Shown: piece after piece, positions 12,601-24,600 of the stretch
Layout: the number at the start of each line of letters is the position of its first letter
Position numbering within the stretch: position 1 is the first letter of the stretch
Assembly: GCA_008360955.1 (NCBI GenBank)
Contig: LUCM01000769.1
Location: 131,936-195,935, forward strand
Direction: 5' to 3'
DNA from: Fasciolopsis buskii
Lineage: Eukaryota > Platyhelminthes > Trematoda > Plagiorchiida > Fasciolidae
DNA: 64,000 bases
Program-made: the position numbers and the translations under genes
The notes under the pieces: model-generated
What the model was told of the DNA's origin: nothing
What the model saw: the letters and a program-made list of their open reading frames with translations, nothing else
Database searches by the model: none

Positions 12601-15600
12601 GTAATGAACGCATTCCGTTGACACCCACGATGCGATTGTTGTTCGAGATTAGTCACTTGAAAACAGCAACACCGGCTACGGTTTCTCGTGCCGGGATACT
12701 CTATGTGAATCCTCAGGTGAGTGGTTCCAGAAATTGGAGAATAATATCAATTCAGTTAGATTTTTATTCCGCTTAATGTGTATGACCTCTTTTTACATAG
12801 CGGGTTTTTGAGTCAAATTGGATAAAGGCAGCTTTTAACCAGTAAATCTGGCCAGAATGCGGACTTCTTGAGACATTCTTACCTTAAATGGTAATTCGAC
12901 TTCATGAGCTACCTTTTGCAGATGAAATGACTCTAGGAGTAGTCCTATTGCTGAGAGACAGTGGTACGCGCGCCCTTTGACAAAATGATAGGATTGATCT
13001 ATTTCGATGGTGTTCGGAAAACTGTATACTCCAATTTTGGGATTGAGCTGAGATTCAGTGTTTCACTGGTGATCGTTACAATCTGCTCTGCCTCATTAAA
13101 ATGTAAAACGATGGTCCCGTACTCGGTTGGTTCAATGCCAAACTCTACCTCAGCTAATGTTCAGGCAAAAAATACCAATTGGTCATTGGAAATCTGCATC
13201 AAAAATTTTGTTTGTTCAAAGAGTAACCTTTGAATTCACCCAATTCTATCTGTTTATGATACTAATGAGATATATTTCAATCTAAAGAGTTCTTAATGCA
13301 AGCACTGAGATATCCCGATCAATCATTATATTACGGGACTCAGTATTTGAGGGTAATCAGCTGAATTATTTTCTTTTGCTGTGGTCAGCCTTGTCGGTTG
13401 TTAAAGTTCGATAGCACTCATCACATTAGTGGTGGGATGGGCTGGATTCAACTCAGCCCTGTCGAACTCTCTCTCTCACTCACACACACACCGACAGTGT
13501 CATGTTGATGTCAATTATCAATGAAATTAGAAAACTATTGGATTTCAGAAAAAGACGCTCCAACTGCCTCAGTTCGCACTTAGTATACTTGACAACCGAC
13601 CATATCTATGATTGACTATCGGTCTGACGATTGTTTGGACCAGACCTGTTCCTATTTCTCATTAGCCTGCTGATCTTCCGAAACGAGGAAAATTGAAAAT
13701 GACATCTGGTTTTATTTCGTCCCGTAATTCTTTAAGTGATTCTACCCCACGGCCGCTACCGCCCGTGTCCACTTACTCTAGTGAGAAAAACCGAATTGAG
13801 TTGACACAAAAACTTTCGTTTACTGGTCAAGATGAAATGGCTTATATTGTGAATGATATAATATTAATAACACAGCGTTGTTGGTAGATGTAATGCGCCA
13901 ACGTTTCGACTACCGTGGGTAGTCTTTCTCATCATCAGTTGGCATGTGAACGTTCCCTCAGTCATTTGGTTGTAAAACTTGCCTTGAGAAAGACTACCCA
14001 CGGTAGTCGAAACGTTGGCGCATTACATCTACCAACAACGCTGTGTTATTAATATTATATCATTCACAATAAAAACCAATAAATGGCGCATCGATTTTTC
14101 GATGGTCCGGATATTTATGAAATGGCTTATATTGGTATTCAATGGTCAACACTCGCTGATCGATTATTCGCTTGGTCGATTTGGCCCGTGGTCAATAATT
14201 GACCTCATGCAACGATTGTTGGTTAGCACAGTCACTGTTGGCATCTGTTCAGGGTAACGGTTGTGACAAGTCAGCATTCATAGTTAGTAAGTTAGCATTT
14301 TGAGGTCGGATGCCATGTCAAGCGCTCCACATGCAACCTGTTATCGTGTCACTTTCCGAAATTCAACTTACAATTTCCTAATTCCGTATCATACTATCTC
14401 GCTTCAGTGTGATTTTGTTTTGAATTCCACCCTGGGGTAGACTGCAGACGGAGGATAGTGGACCGAAGTCAACAACTCGACTACATACCCGTGTACATAT
14501 GCTGTCCTAGTCCATTTCGCTTTTAGGATATCCTAGGTGCGCTTGGACTACGTATGCACCCGCGAAATCCGTAGCAGGCGAGATGAATGAAATGACCGAC
14601 GTCTGATCTCTGAGCTCCGACCAGTGATCAGTTGAACCACTGATCAGTAAGCGCTTGAGACATCGTGTGATGATAATCTGTTCGAAATTCGTGTGGACCA
14701 GGGCTTTTTTCTGTGGGTAGACGGCTTCGGTCGATCTTAATGGCACGCGTGAAAGCCCTCGCAACCTCTTCGCAAATTTAGTCCTCCAAGCCACAACACC
14801 ACAGACTCGCAGAATTCCGTATCCGACCCGGTCAGTGTAAGTGAGATGAAACCTAAGGCAAGTGTTTTCATTTCGCGTTGCTTTCAAAGTGCCCGTGCGC
14901 GCACACATACGCACACGGGCGGTCTTTTTGATTCCGACCAATTCTAGCCTGACTCAACTCAGACCGATTTGTTAGGGTTGACCTAAAGGTTCGCGTAACT
15001 GTTCTATCAAATGGTAGCTTTGTTTCCTCGTTGCATTTTGGTGAGTCAGCTGGCGCGCCATTGACAAGCGCCCAATCATCACGTGATGCCCCAGGCGGTG
15101 TACCGACCAAAACCTAGATCTCAGTTGTTTTGTTCACGGGGCTTGTCGCCCGAAAAGCGGAATGGGCAATCTCACACAAAGTGCGTGCATGTGTGACCGA
15201 ACTGCTGATCTCAGTTCGCTATATCCCATAAAGTCAGCGGTACCTCCGATTCTGCCATAGTAACCCAGTCCACTGATCCCCGTCCGCATTCTCACACGCT
15301 TATCGGCCTAAGTCGAATGGGTCACTGTGGCAGTGCAGTTGTGTTGTCGCACTGCACCTGGGTCGAAGACAATTTAATATGCCGACCGCGGGACAGTGCT
15401 CTTCGATGAGCTTCACACGTGTCACAATCTGTAAAGGACACCGCAAAAAGATACCGACGTGAGCCGGCGCTCAGTAAGCGTACCAAACAGCATCAACGCC
15501 TATACAACTAAATTCAGTGTGGTAACTCACAACGTACTCGTTACCGTATCATCCTATCTTTGACACACTCGTGTGTGCGCACGTTTGAATGTGCGTGGGT

Positions 15601-18600
15601 ATCTAGTATGACTTCCATTTGCCCAGCTCCTTCAGTGGCGTGCCAACCGTTCGGACTGCAATCACTCGGGCTATCGGACAGGTGACCGTGTGTGTCCGGG
15701 CTCAAAAGGGTCTAGTTGAGTCCGCGGCATTTTACTTCCTGCATATTGAACACCACCACAACCAGAGTGGAAACCAACCACAACCAGCAGCACGATCCAT
15801 AGTCAAAGATAAGATTTTACTTTTCATCCGTTTCCGTAAACAGTGATCGGACGGTACAGCTGAGAAAAGCTGCCCTGACGAAAAGATCATTCACGAGTGA
15901 CATGAGTTTGTAAGTTTTCTCCTCATAAGTGCTTATGTGCCATGGACATACACGGGATAGGCTTACAGTGCTGGGAACTGGAGATCCATTTTGGCGATGC
16001 CAAACAAGGCCGAAGATTCTGAATAATCTATCATGCATGATTACCTTATCCTGCGAGATGGACGATATTTGAGTGATTGTCCACCTTGACTAGTCCATCA
16101 CAATGTTTACCATTAACTCGCTTGATCGTGCTGTTTCCACTGTTCGGTCCGCAAAACCCATCACCGAGTGCGCACAAAATCTGAGCCTGTTTGCCAGGTC
16201 CCGGTCGCGGTGATACACTTTTATCCGAATTCTCTCGCCGTCCGGATGGTTCACAACCGTCTTGTGTGAATCAATTGGTCTGATTTACAAACTGGTATCA
16301 CTGCCATATGCGAATTAAAATCAGAGCATAGAGAAATGAATCTGGAAGCAGCAAACTGCACTGTTCTGTGATGGACAAGTTTTCTAACACAGTAGGACAG
16401 AGTATCTAGTCCTTACTGTACACACGTCAACGGGATGTAACTGAGACTACTGTATGGTGGTGGTTGATAACACGATCTCCGCTTTAAAACACATTTGCTT
16501 GCCGTTTTGAGTGTTTGTATACGGATGACTCGAATCACCTAATTTGTTGGTCCCTTTTCCCATTTGCTGACTTACTATCGTCTACTTCTGTGTTCCTATC
16601 CTCTCGCCTAGGATTTGGGCACCACCCCGTTCGTGTCAAGTTGGGTTGCTGCACGCGAAATACAGTCGGAACAAGCCAATCTGACTATCCTATTCGACAA
16701 ATACGTCGGCCCATGTCTCGAGGGCTTGCGAACACGATTCAAAAAGATCACTCCGATCGCGGAAATAGCCCACGTGCAAATGTTGTGCTATTTGCTAGAT
16801 TGTCATTTAATCCCAGAAAACACACCACCAGATTGTCCGAAAGAATTGTACGAATTGTATTTCGTGTTCTGCGCTGTTTGGGCTTTTGGTGGTGCTCTGT
16901 TTCAAGACCAATTGGTCGATCACCGAGTGGAGTTTAGCAAATGGTGGAGTACGGAATTCAAAACGATCAAGTTTCCCAGTCAAGGTACCGTGTTTGACTA
17001 TTACATAGATCCGGAGACAAAGAAGTTTGAATCCTGGTCCCGACGATTGCCAACTTTTGAACTGGATCCGGAATTGCCGTTGCAGGTCAGTTAGGGGATT
17101 TTATCAACTAGGGAAATTGTTAAATCCTGTAGCTGTTAGCCTTTTTTGTGTAATAACAGATTTGTTATACGTAAGGAAATGATCATTTTTCTGTGGTTTA
17201 TAATCTGAAGTTCGGGTCCAAGTTTGAACAATCGTCAGTCTGTCACCTCTCCAAAAGAAGAAAAGTTATCCGAAATACGGCAACAGTCTGAACTGAGCAA
17301 AATGAATTTGAAGAGCTCTAGTATTGGTTGTTCGGTTGTCATAATTACAAATAGATACAAGTTTGCACACAACTAGTGTCATCTGAACCACGGCGAAAGA
17401 GGAAGACAATACGACTACGACGGACAGGTGAACCAGATACTATGCACGGTTCGCCGCACAGTTTTATGCCCCCACTTCAAACGCAAGATGACAGTGAGCA
17501 GTGCCATTCTACAGAAGCTTGCATCCGGTGGTCAATAGGAGCAGATTATTGATCTATGGGAGAGTAGTGAGAACTCCGACCTCAAGCGAGTTCCGATTGG
17601 TGTTATTCACGTTAGTTTGGAAAAAAAATGGATAGAAAAAGATCATTTTACCCGGCGGTTCTCCATCATTCACAAACCTGTTGACAATCAGTTTCCTAAT
17701 TTCGAACTCTCTTTTCTTCCGTGTTTTGTATACAGGACCGTTGTCATCGCAAAGTCATTTTCAGTTGGGTACATTTTAGGTCCATAAATTTTTTTTATTT
17801 TTACTAAGCAGTCTCAACGTTTTCTTCGGGTTAGAGGTAATAGTTCTCACTGCTCACGTGCATCCCCAAGTATTCACTTTCGCTTGCCATTTGCTTGTAT
17901 TCAGGACCCTATTCACACCGTTTTATATAAATCAAAATACTGCAGTAAAATTCTCCATTGGTGGCTGCAACGCATTTTCATCTCCTAATCTGACCAACAT
18001 TGTTTCCCATTCAGGCTGACGCATGTCGTTTTTAATGGGCATTTGTTTTCTACCATTAACGTTTTAAACTCACCTGTCTTTAACCTCAAGTAAACATCTA
18101 TTTCTGCTGTCTATCGAAAGCCTGGGTCTGATCGGGTTCAGCCTGAAAGACCATTTTAAAAATTTTCTTCATTGATTCATTAACTACACATATTGTCAAG
18201 TAACAACTTACATGTCCCACACACATACGGTTTGTCATTTAGGTTGTTTATGTTACCCCTTCCTGAGAAGCACCACTTTGTTTGCGATGCTGGTCCTAAC
18301 ATGATAGCCTGTTCACGTTCGATAAAAAATGATATTTGCTTCTCGTGCTGTTGCATTGGTGTGATATTTTCGGCTAACGCTAAATCGAGAAGTGGTAGCA
18401 TCGAGGCGAACGAATTCCGGCCCAAAGCTCCTAACATCAAAAAAGAAAACGCCAACGACCAACACAAATAGAGTTGCATTCTCCGCCATCCTAGGTACAA
18501 ATGGCCATGGATTTGGTATGCGATCATCTGCACTCATCACATCCACCAAACCTTGCTTGACGTTCCGTATTTTTGTGATCAAGGCGTTCTTTGTTCAACA

Positions 18601-21600
18601 GCCATTCGGACCTTCGAACCAGTTCTATCGGTATGAATTCGTCATTGGGATCATTGACATCTGAAAGGGACTCGGAAACACAAAGATCAGTGCTAACACA
18701 TGAAAAATCAAACAGAGTTAAAAACAATCTGATCAATATGTCTACAATGTAATGAACTATTGCCGCAAAGGATTTCGCCAGAGATGTGTGGGGATTATGG
18801 ACGAAATTTAGCGCCTCGTGATCTGTCCTAATGGTGGAATGGGTACCAGATAGATATGTGCGTGGTCGCATAACCGTCCAAAATTCAGCTGCAGCCTCTT
18901 GTTGGGTGTGAAAATATCCCCGTTCTATAAGACTAAGATGTCGAGAAATACAAAGTACCGGATGGCCATTTTACTCTAACACCGTTCCAATAACAGTACA
19001 GAATGCATTGATGATGACAATTGACTTTAGTTTTGGAGAAAACGCATGCAGAGCAGCATTGGTTTAAAAAAATTCTAATAAACCCCGGAGCACATTTTTG
19101 TATACGGAAGACCAAGCGAGACTTTTGTGACGAAAGATCGAAAAGGCGTTGCGCGATGGTGGATAAACAGGGAACGAATCGTGAGCAGTACTGAAGGGTG
19201 CCTAGTAAAGAACAAAATTCATCCAAAGATTTTGGCTATCGTACATGAAACGAAGCCCAAAAGCGAGTAGGATCGGGTCGAAAACCAAGCTCGTCTACCA
19301 AGCAACCTAGGCATGTAAGGTTAGATTGTGGGAATAAACACTAATCAGACTTAATAGCAACATTGTGGTTACAAAATCATTCAGGCCATAAACATGGACG
19401 TTCATCATTTAATTTCTTGGTAGGTGCACGTAAAGTGATGTTATCCTGATAGGCAAAAATATAAAAGTATTCATTACGTTCTGAAAAATTGCGGGGGAAA
19501 TATTTAGGCCGGAGAGTAAAATGTTATAGAGAAACAGTCCAAAGAGAGTTTTTATGTTGATCAACTCACGTGAATGGTCATCAAGGGGTATTCGTAAGAA
19601 TGTATCTCGAAGTTTGGGCTTAGAGAAGAATTTAAATCCATGAGATTAATGGGGGATACCTTCGAGTTCAGGTGTCGAGCAACTTGTTTGTTTGATGAAT
19701 TTGTTCACCCTAAACCGATAATCACCGCAAATTCTCGGGGTTTTCCGTGCTTTTTAAGAGGCTTGACAGTGGGCGTGGCCTAAGCAGAAGGACTTACTGA
19801 TATCATGATTCCTTTACTCACCAATTTATCTATTGTGGGCTTGACTGGGTCCCGTGAGCCAGGATGGGGAGACGAGGCTTCATAAAAATTGGGGACTCCT
19901 AAACCTCTCGAGTGATCGGTTGCATCCTGATTCCACCGCAGTATTTTCTCCAAAAAAATACAACTGGAAACCTGAGGGAAGCGGTCTTTATTTTTCAATT
20001 CAAACTCCACGAATCTCCAGGCCCAATGAAAACAGAACTTACGCATTTCATTTCGATGATCCATGCGTACAGTGCCCCACAACCTTAGTTGGACCATTCT
20101 TAAATTTTCGCATTCCTGAGTGGGAAGACGCTATTGTGATGTTCGAAGACCAAATGCGTGCCTTTGTCTTAATCGGTGGTCGATTGTGTTTACTCCGGTT
20201 TGCCCCAGAAGGGGGAGGAAGTGGGCAAAACCTACTGCCAGTTGGAAGCGCTGTCTGGTGCGGCGGTAGGGGATTAGCTTACTGACCACAAGGCGTGTGA
20301 CTCGAACCGCAATGGAATCGAAGTGTAGATAGGCAAGGACACTGCTCCTGGGCGCAGACGGACACGAAAGGAGACAGACACCTCAGACGATAACAAGGGG
20401 AAAAACGCCAAATAGCGTGTAGCTAAATTTAACAATTTGCTCGGTAAATATACACCCGAATGAATATGCGAAAGTATTTGCCAATAAAACTGTCGAGACG
20501 TAAAGCGAACCCAAACTGTATAAAAATTGTCTTCCAGTTCATGCCGAGCGGGCATAGTCGACAACGCATTAGAAATAGTTGTACGGAAAAAGAAATTTCA
20601 TTCCCAACCGGAGGGAAATCAACAAAGGATATACAATTTGGGTAGTAGCCATTAGGAAGCCTGAGTAATCCACTCAGAATTACCGAGATATGCTAAGAAA
20701 TGTGAATTTATCTCCAACCCTGTTTGGTTACACAAACTTTGCAAATTGTTTCGAAGGTGAGAAGCGTGAGAAATGAACTGAAAACGATTTCTGCAGAAAC
20801 TCTTGACGTATATTGTGTCGAATCGAGATTCTCTGATCTCGTGCAGTGACATACAACGAACTGTTCTGAGGATGATGGCTAATGCGTCAATGCCCTGGGT
20901 ATCTGATACCTAGGCCATTCTTTCGGCCCCACTGTTTATCCCTACTCGCTTGGGGAAAACTCATAAGCCACCCTAAACCCATGGCTACAATGTGAGATTT
21001 CACACATACTTTTGTTTGTGAATGGTAACTAGGCGGAATTCAATTATTCGGTTCACAGTCACCCAGGTTGTAGATTTCATTCCAATGAACAGGACAGGTG
21101 AATGTGATCTCATTCTTGCATGTTACTATTTGATGGCCTCCCTTATCGTCCCTCCTGACTGACAGTTCAAATTAATGTGGTTCCACGCGCAATTTTACTA
21201 GACAAAGCAAGAGTGAGAGGAATACCAATCAAATGATTGTTCCAACTTTTGGTCTCGCCATTTTACTAGTTCAACTATCAAATTTTGAACCAAAAGCAAA
21301 AACTCAAACTTGTGAACCACTGCAGTTTTTACCCAGTTTCCAATACAATGTTCTTGAGACTGAAATATTTGCTGGTATGAAAGGATGGTCAGACTAGAAT
21401 TTATATAAAATCATGATTTCAGTTCCGATTCATATCCCGTCCTGCCTCATGAAGGGAGAGCGATTAAATCTCCTCGAGTCAATCAACGCGAGCCCCGTTC
21501 ATTTCCCACACCCATAAGGTAAACACGAGCTTGTCCAAATGGGAGCTCGTTTACTGGATCGCCCCGAGTCTCTCACTCCATTATCTATCTTCTGATCTTC

Positions 21601-24600
21601 ATTTTGTACAACAACGTGAGATGAAAATCAAACAACTTTCCACGTTGTCTTCGAACTGGGCCAATTGGTACTGCTTTCAGCCTCGCTCCCAGGTTCACAG
21701 CTGATTTGCGTCCAGCCCGTGTGCAGTTTACCTGATTTTTCGATACACAGTTGCAGTTGTACAAAAGCAAAACTACACTTTTATCACCTCGGTGTTTTGT
21801 TCGCTGTGATGACCTGTCAACCTTCACTCCACTGGACTAGCCATTCTTATGGCGCACACACAGGAGTACAGATCGTCTAATCCGGGGCTTATGACCGGTG
21901 CGCAACATCTTTTACACTTCATCCTGTCTAATTTTGTCAAAGGATAACTATTACGTCCCTATATATTAGGAAAAATTTTCTTTAGGAGGGACTGGATTAG
22001 TCAGATAAAAACATGAGTAGGGAAAGGATTTGTGGTGTTATATGCATAAACCGAATACACAAACGATGTGTTCTCAACCCCTCGACGAGAACCAACCAAC
22101 TGCTGAATAAGTTCCATTGGGCTCACACAAGTGAAATTCACAACAGAGATGGAGTTGAACAATGAAATAGCATTCTTAGATGTACAACTAACGTCGTCGA
22201 GAAGACGACTCAGTTCGACGATCAGTACACAGGAAAGCCACGTAGAATGGACAACACATCAACTTTCACAGCTTTCTACTTCTTAATATGAAGAGGGACC
22301 TAATTAGATATCTCATAGCCAGAACAAAAAGAATATGTACAGAAGATACTCTTGAAGCTGAACTGCAGACGGTTAGAAGAGTATTCACCGAAAATGGTTT
22401 CCCAATTAAATTAATCGATAAGATATTGGAGACAGAAAAGGAAGTTCCTAGGAGGGCGTCGGTGGAGAGAAAGCTGGTATACATATCTCTGCCAGTCAAA
22501 GGTGACACGTTAGCAAATATAGTACGACGAAGACTGATTAACGCTCTCGGTAAGACATTTTACGCAGTCAAGCTTCGAATCATGCTCAAATTCCACCCTG
22601 TTGTGTCATTACGGTTGAAGGACAAAGTTGTGGATTCTGCAGCCTCGTTTTGTATCTATTCCTTCACATGTTCCTGTGACACAATGTACATCGGCCGCAC
22701 GACCAGGAGCTTGTCTGAACGCATCCGTGACCACCACCCTGCATGGTTGGGCACTGGAACAATTAAGTCACTTATTAATGTAGCCGTTTCACATCTAGCA
22801 CAGACTAATCACACCGTGAATGTGACGCAAGCTTTCCGTACCCTGTATAGGGTCAGAGGTCAACAGTCTAGGTTAGCAAATTGTTGCCTCTTGAGCACTG
22901 CGGAAGCTGTCGCGATCCGTCTTCACAATTCTCCACTGTGGTCTCAAAAACAATTTGTGGTTGCGCTTCAACTCCCCTGACCCACCCTCCGTCCCAATGC
23001 AAACCCTAGACAAGTTATATCCAAAGCCTTCGTCGTAATTAGGCTACCTGCAGAGAAGTTATCTATCAGTAGGGGTCGATTGCTTGCGCTAGCGGCCCGC
23101 GGCCGTGTAAATCAGTGACGGATATGTGCAAGATCATCATCTGGTGAAGCTCAACAAACCGTCCAGAGCCTTCCCGGCAGCGTAATGGCTAAGGCGTTCG
23201 ACTCGGAATCGTTCGTCCCGGGTTCGCGTCCCAGTTCGGGCGCGGTGGATATGCACTGCTGATGATTCCTAACAAGGATGAAACAGTGCTTCCATGGTTT
23301 CTTTACGGTGAGTTGAGCGATAATGTAACATGACGAATTATTTCTTGAAAACAAAACAATTAACACAACGCGTTCTCGTGTATTCAGGTCATGCATGTAG
23401 CACCACAAATCCCTTCCCCACCCATGTTTTTATCTGACTAATCCAATCCCTCCTAAAGAAACTTTTTCCAAATATATAGCAATCTAATGGCATGAGTACG
23501 AATCACTGAAAACGAGCTGGTTCGCCAGCTTGTTTTTTCTCAAAGTACTCAGTAGAAATTTTCAAAATAATAGATTACTCTCATTACCAAGTGACCGTTA
23601 GAATTAGTCGTGAAAGTATAATCATTCGTCATTCTAAAGTCCTGAACATCATCGGAACTATATTACATTTCATTTAACGCGTGGATGACGTCTATGAACG
23701 AGGTAGAACCCCGTCGAGCTGAACAACTTTCAATACATAGATCTATTCAATAGTTAAGCAGCCCATCTCTTCTTTCACCTTTTTTCGTGTCACAGGCAAC
23801 GCTCGTTCCCACCATAGAAACTATTCGAGTTCGATATTTTCTAGATCGGTTACTCGAAGCTCGTCGACCGGTCATGTTGGTGGGTAATGCTGGGACTGGA
23901 AAAACGGTACTTGTACAGGATACATTTTCCGGATTCAACGAGGACACCATAGTCAGTAATGTGCCATTCAATTTCTATACAACGAGTGAAATGCTCCAGG
24001 GGATCTTGGAAAAACCACTGGAGAAAAAAGCGGGAAGAAATTATGGTCCTCCGGGAAACAAACGTTTGGTATATTTCATTGATGATATGAATATGCCCGA
24101 AGTGGACACTTACTTCACAGTACAACCGCACTGCCTGATTCGTCAGCACATTGATCATTCACACTGGTACGATCGTACAAAACTCACACTGAAGGAGATA
24201 CATAATACGCAGTATGTAGCTTGTATGAACCCCACCGCCGGAAGTTTTACGATTGACTCTCGGCTTCAGGTAGGTGTTTTCGTTTTTCAATTTCTCTTCC
24301 GTGGACCTTTCCTTGCACTCACGTCTAAACTCGTGTGATGGGGGTGTTAATTACTGGTAGAGCCAGATTTACACCATGACGACTTTTACTGCTTTCAAAG
24401 ATTTGAGTAGCATAACTTGAATCGTTAATAAAGTGGTTTGACAGCAGGTATGACCATCGATGACTAACAACAGTAACTTGAAAAAGAAAGGGACGCTCGG
24501 CCATTACAGTGCAGTTTTTCAACGTAGACATCGCTTACAATAATTTAGCCTCCCATGAGCCTTTTCATACGGGAGGGAGAACGTAACAATGGCAAGCCTT

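Larger units (their letters stand above)
13832..14134. mobile_element. 267-bp hairpin insertion with 18-bp target duplication
   Basis: The sequence atgaaatggcttatattg occurs at 13832-13849 and again at 14117-14134, an exact 18-bp direct repeat flanking 13850-14116. Inside are two perfectly complementary 86-base arms, 13846-13931 and 13985-14070, separated by a 53-base loop; the left arm overlaps the first direct repeat by four bases. The direct repeats look like a target-site duplication, which makes this a discrete insertion. Head-to-head copies and hammerhead-like folds are known for Penelope-like elements, so a PLE terminal fragment is my best guess. A foldback transposon is the alternative. 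No ORF is encoded. Confidence 0.75.
12717..16611 (+). other. Intron with a target-duplicated inverted-repeat insertion
   Basis: This intron of 3,895 bases contains the 13850-14116 insertion (listed separately). About 14500-15600 is richer in G+C and CpG than the rest of the intron and carries several overlapping ORFs (longest 14507-14941, minus strand) with no domain I know. It may be an unrecognised repeat. Confidence 0.5.
21959..23479 (+). mobile_element. Penelope-like element fragment with inverted flanks
   Basis: Around 22146-22290 the frame reads [17 protein letters not shown], the typical end of a PLE reverse transcriptase, but it is frameshifted and broken by stops. At 22288-22980 a 230-codon ORF carries the connector and a GIY-YIG-type endonuclease ([19 protein letters not shown], then HHP), the hallmark of Penelope-like elements. 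The 5' part of RT is missing. The segment is bounded by an imperfect inverted repeat, 21959-22072 against 23362-23479. PLEs are known for terminal repeats in direct or inverted orientation and for 5' truncation. A SINE copy sits between the ORF and the right arm. The element is non-functional as read. Confidence 0.85.
17086..23795 (+). other. Largest intron (6.7 kb), retroelement-rich
   Basis: The intron contains a minus-strand Ty3/gypsy pol remnant (about 18.53-19.88 kb), a Penelope-like fragment (21959-23479) and a SINE copy (23012-23350), all listed separately. The stretch 17086-18500 shows no named feature. The stretch 19.9-21.9 kb probably includes gag or LTR remains of the gypsy element, but I cannot show LTRs. 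Confidence 0.7.

Noticed and set aside
9908..12628. Several antisense ORFs of 65-116 codons across dynein exon 7
   Set aside because: They are shadows of a highly conserved coding exon, with no domains and no independent signals.
14507..14941. 144-codon minus-strand ORF
   Set aside because: Composition is irregular and no family is recognised; kept only as part of the CpG-richer block.
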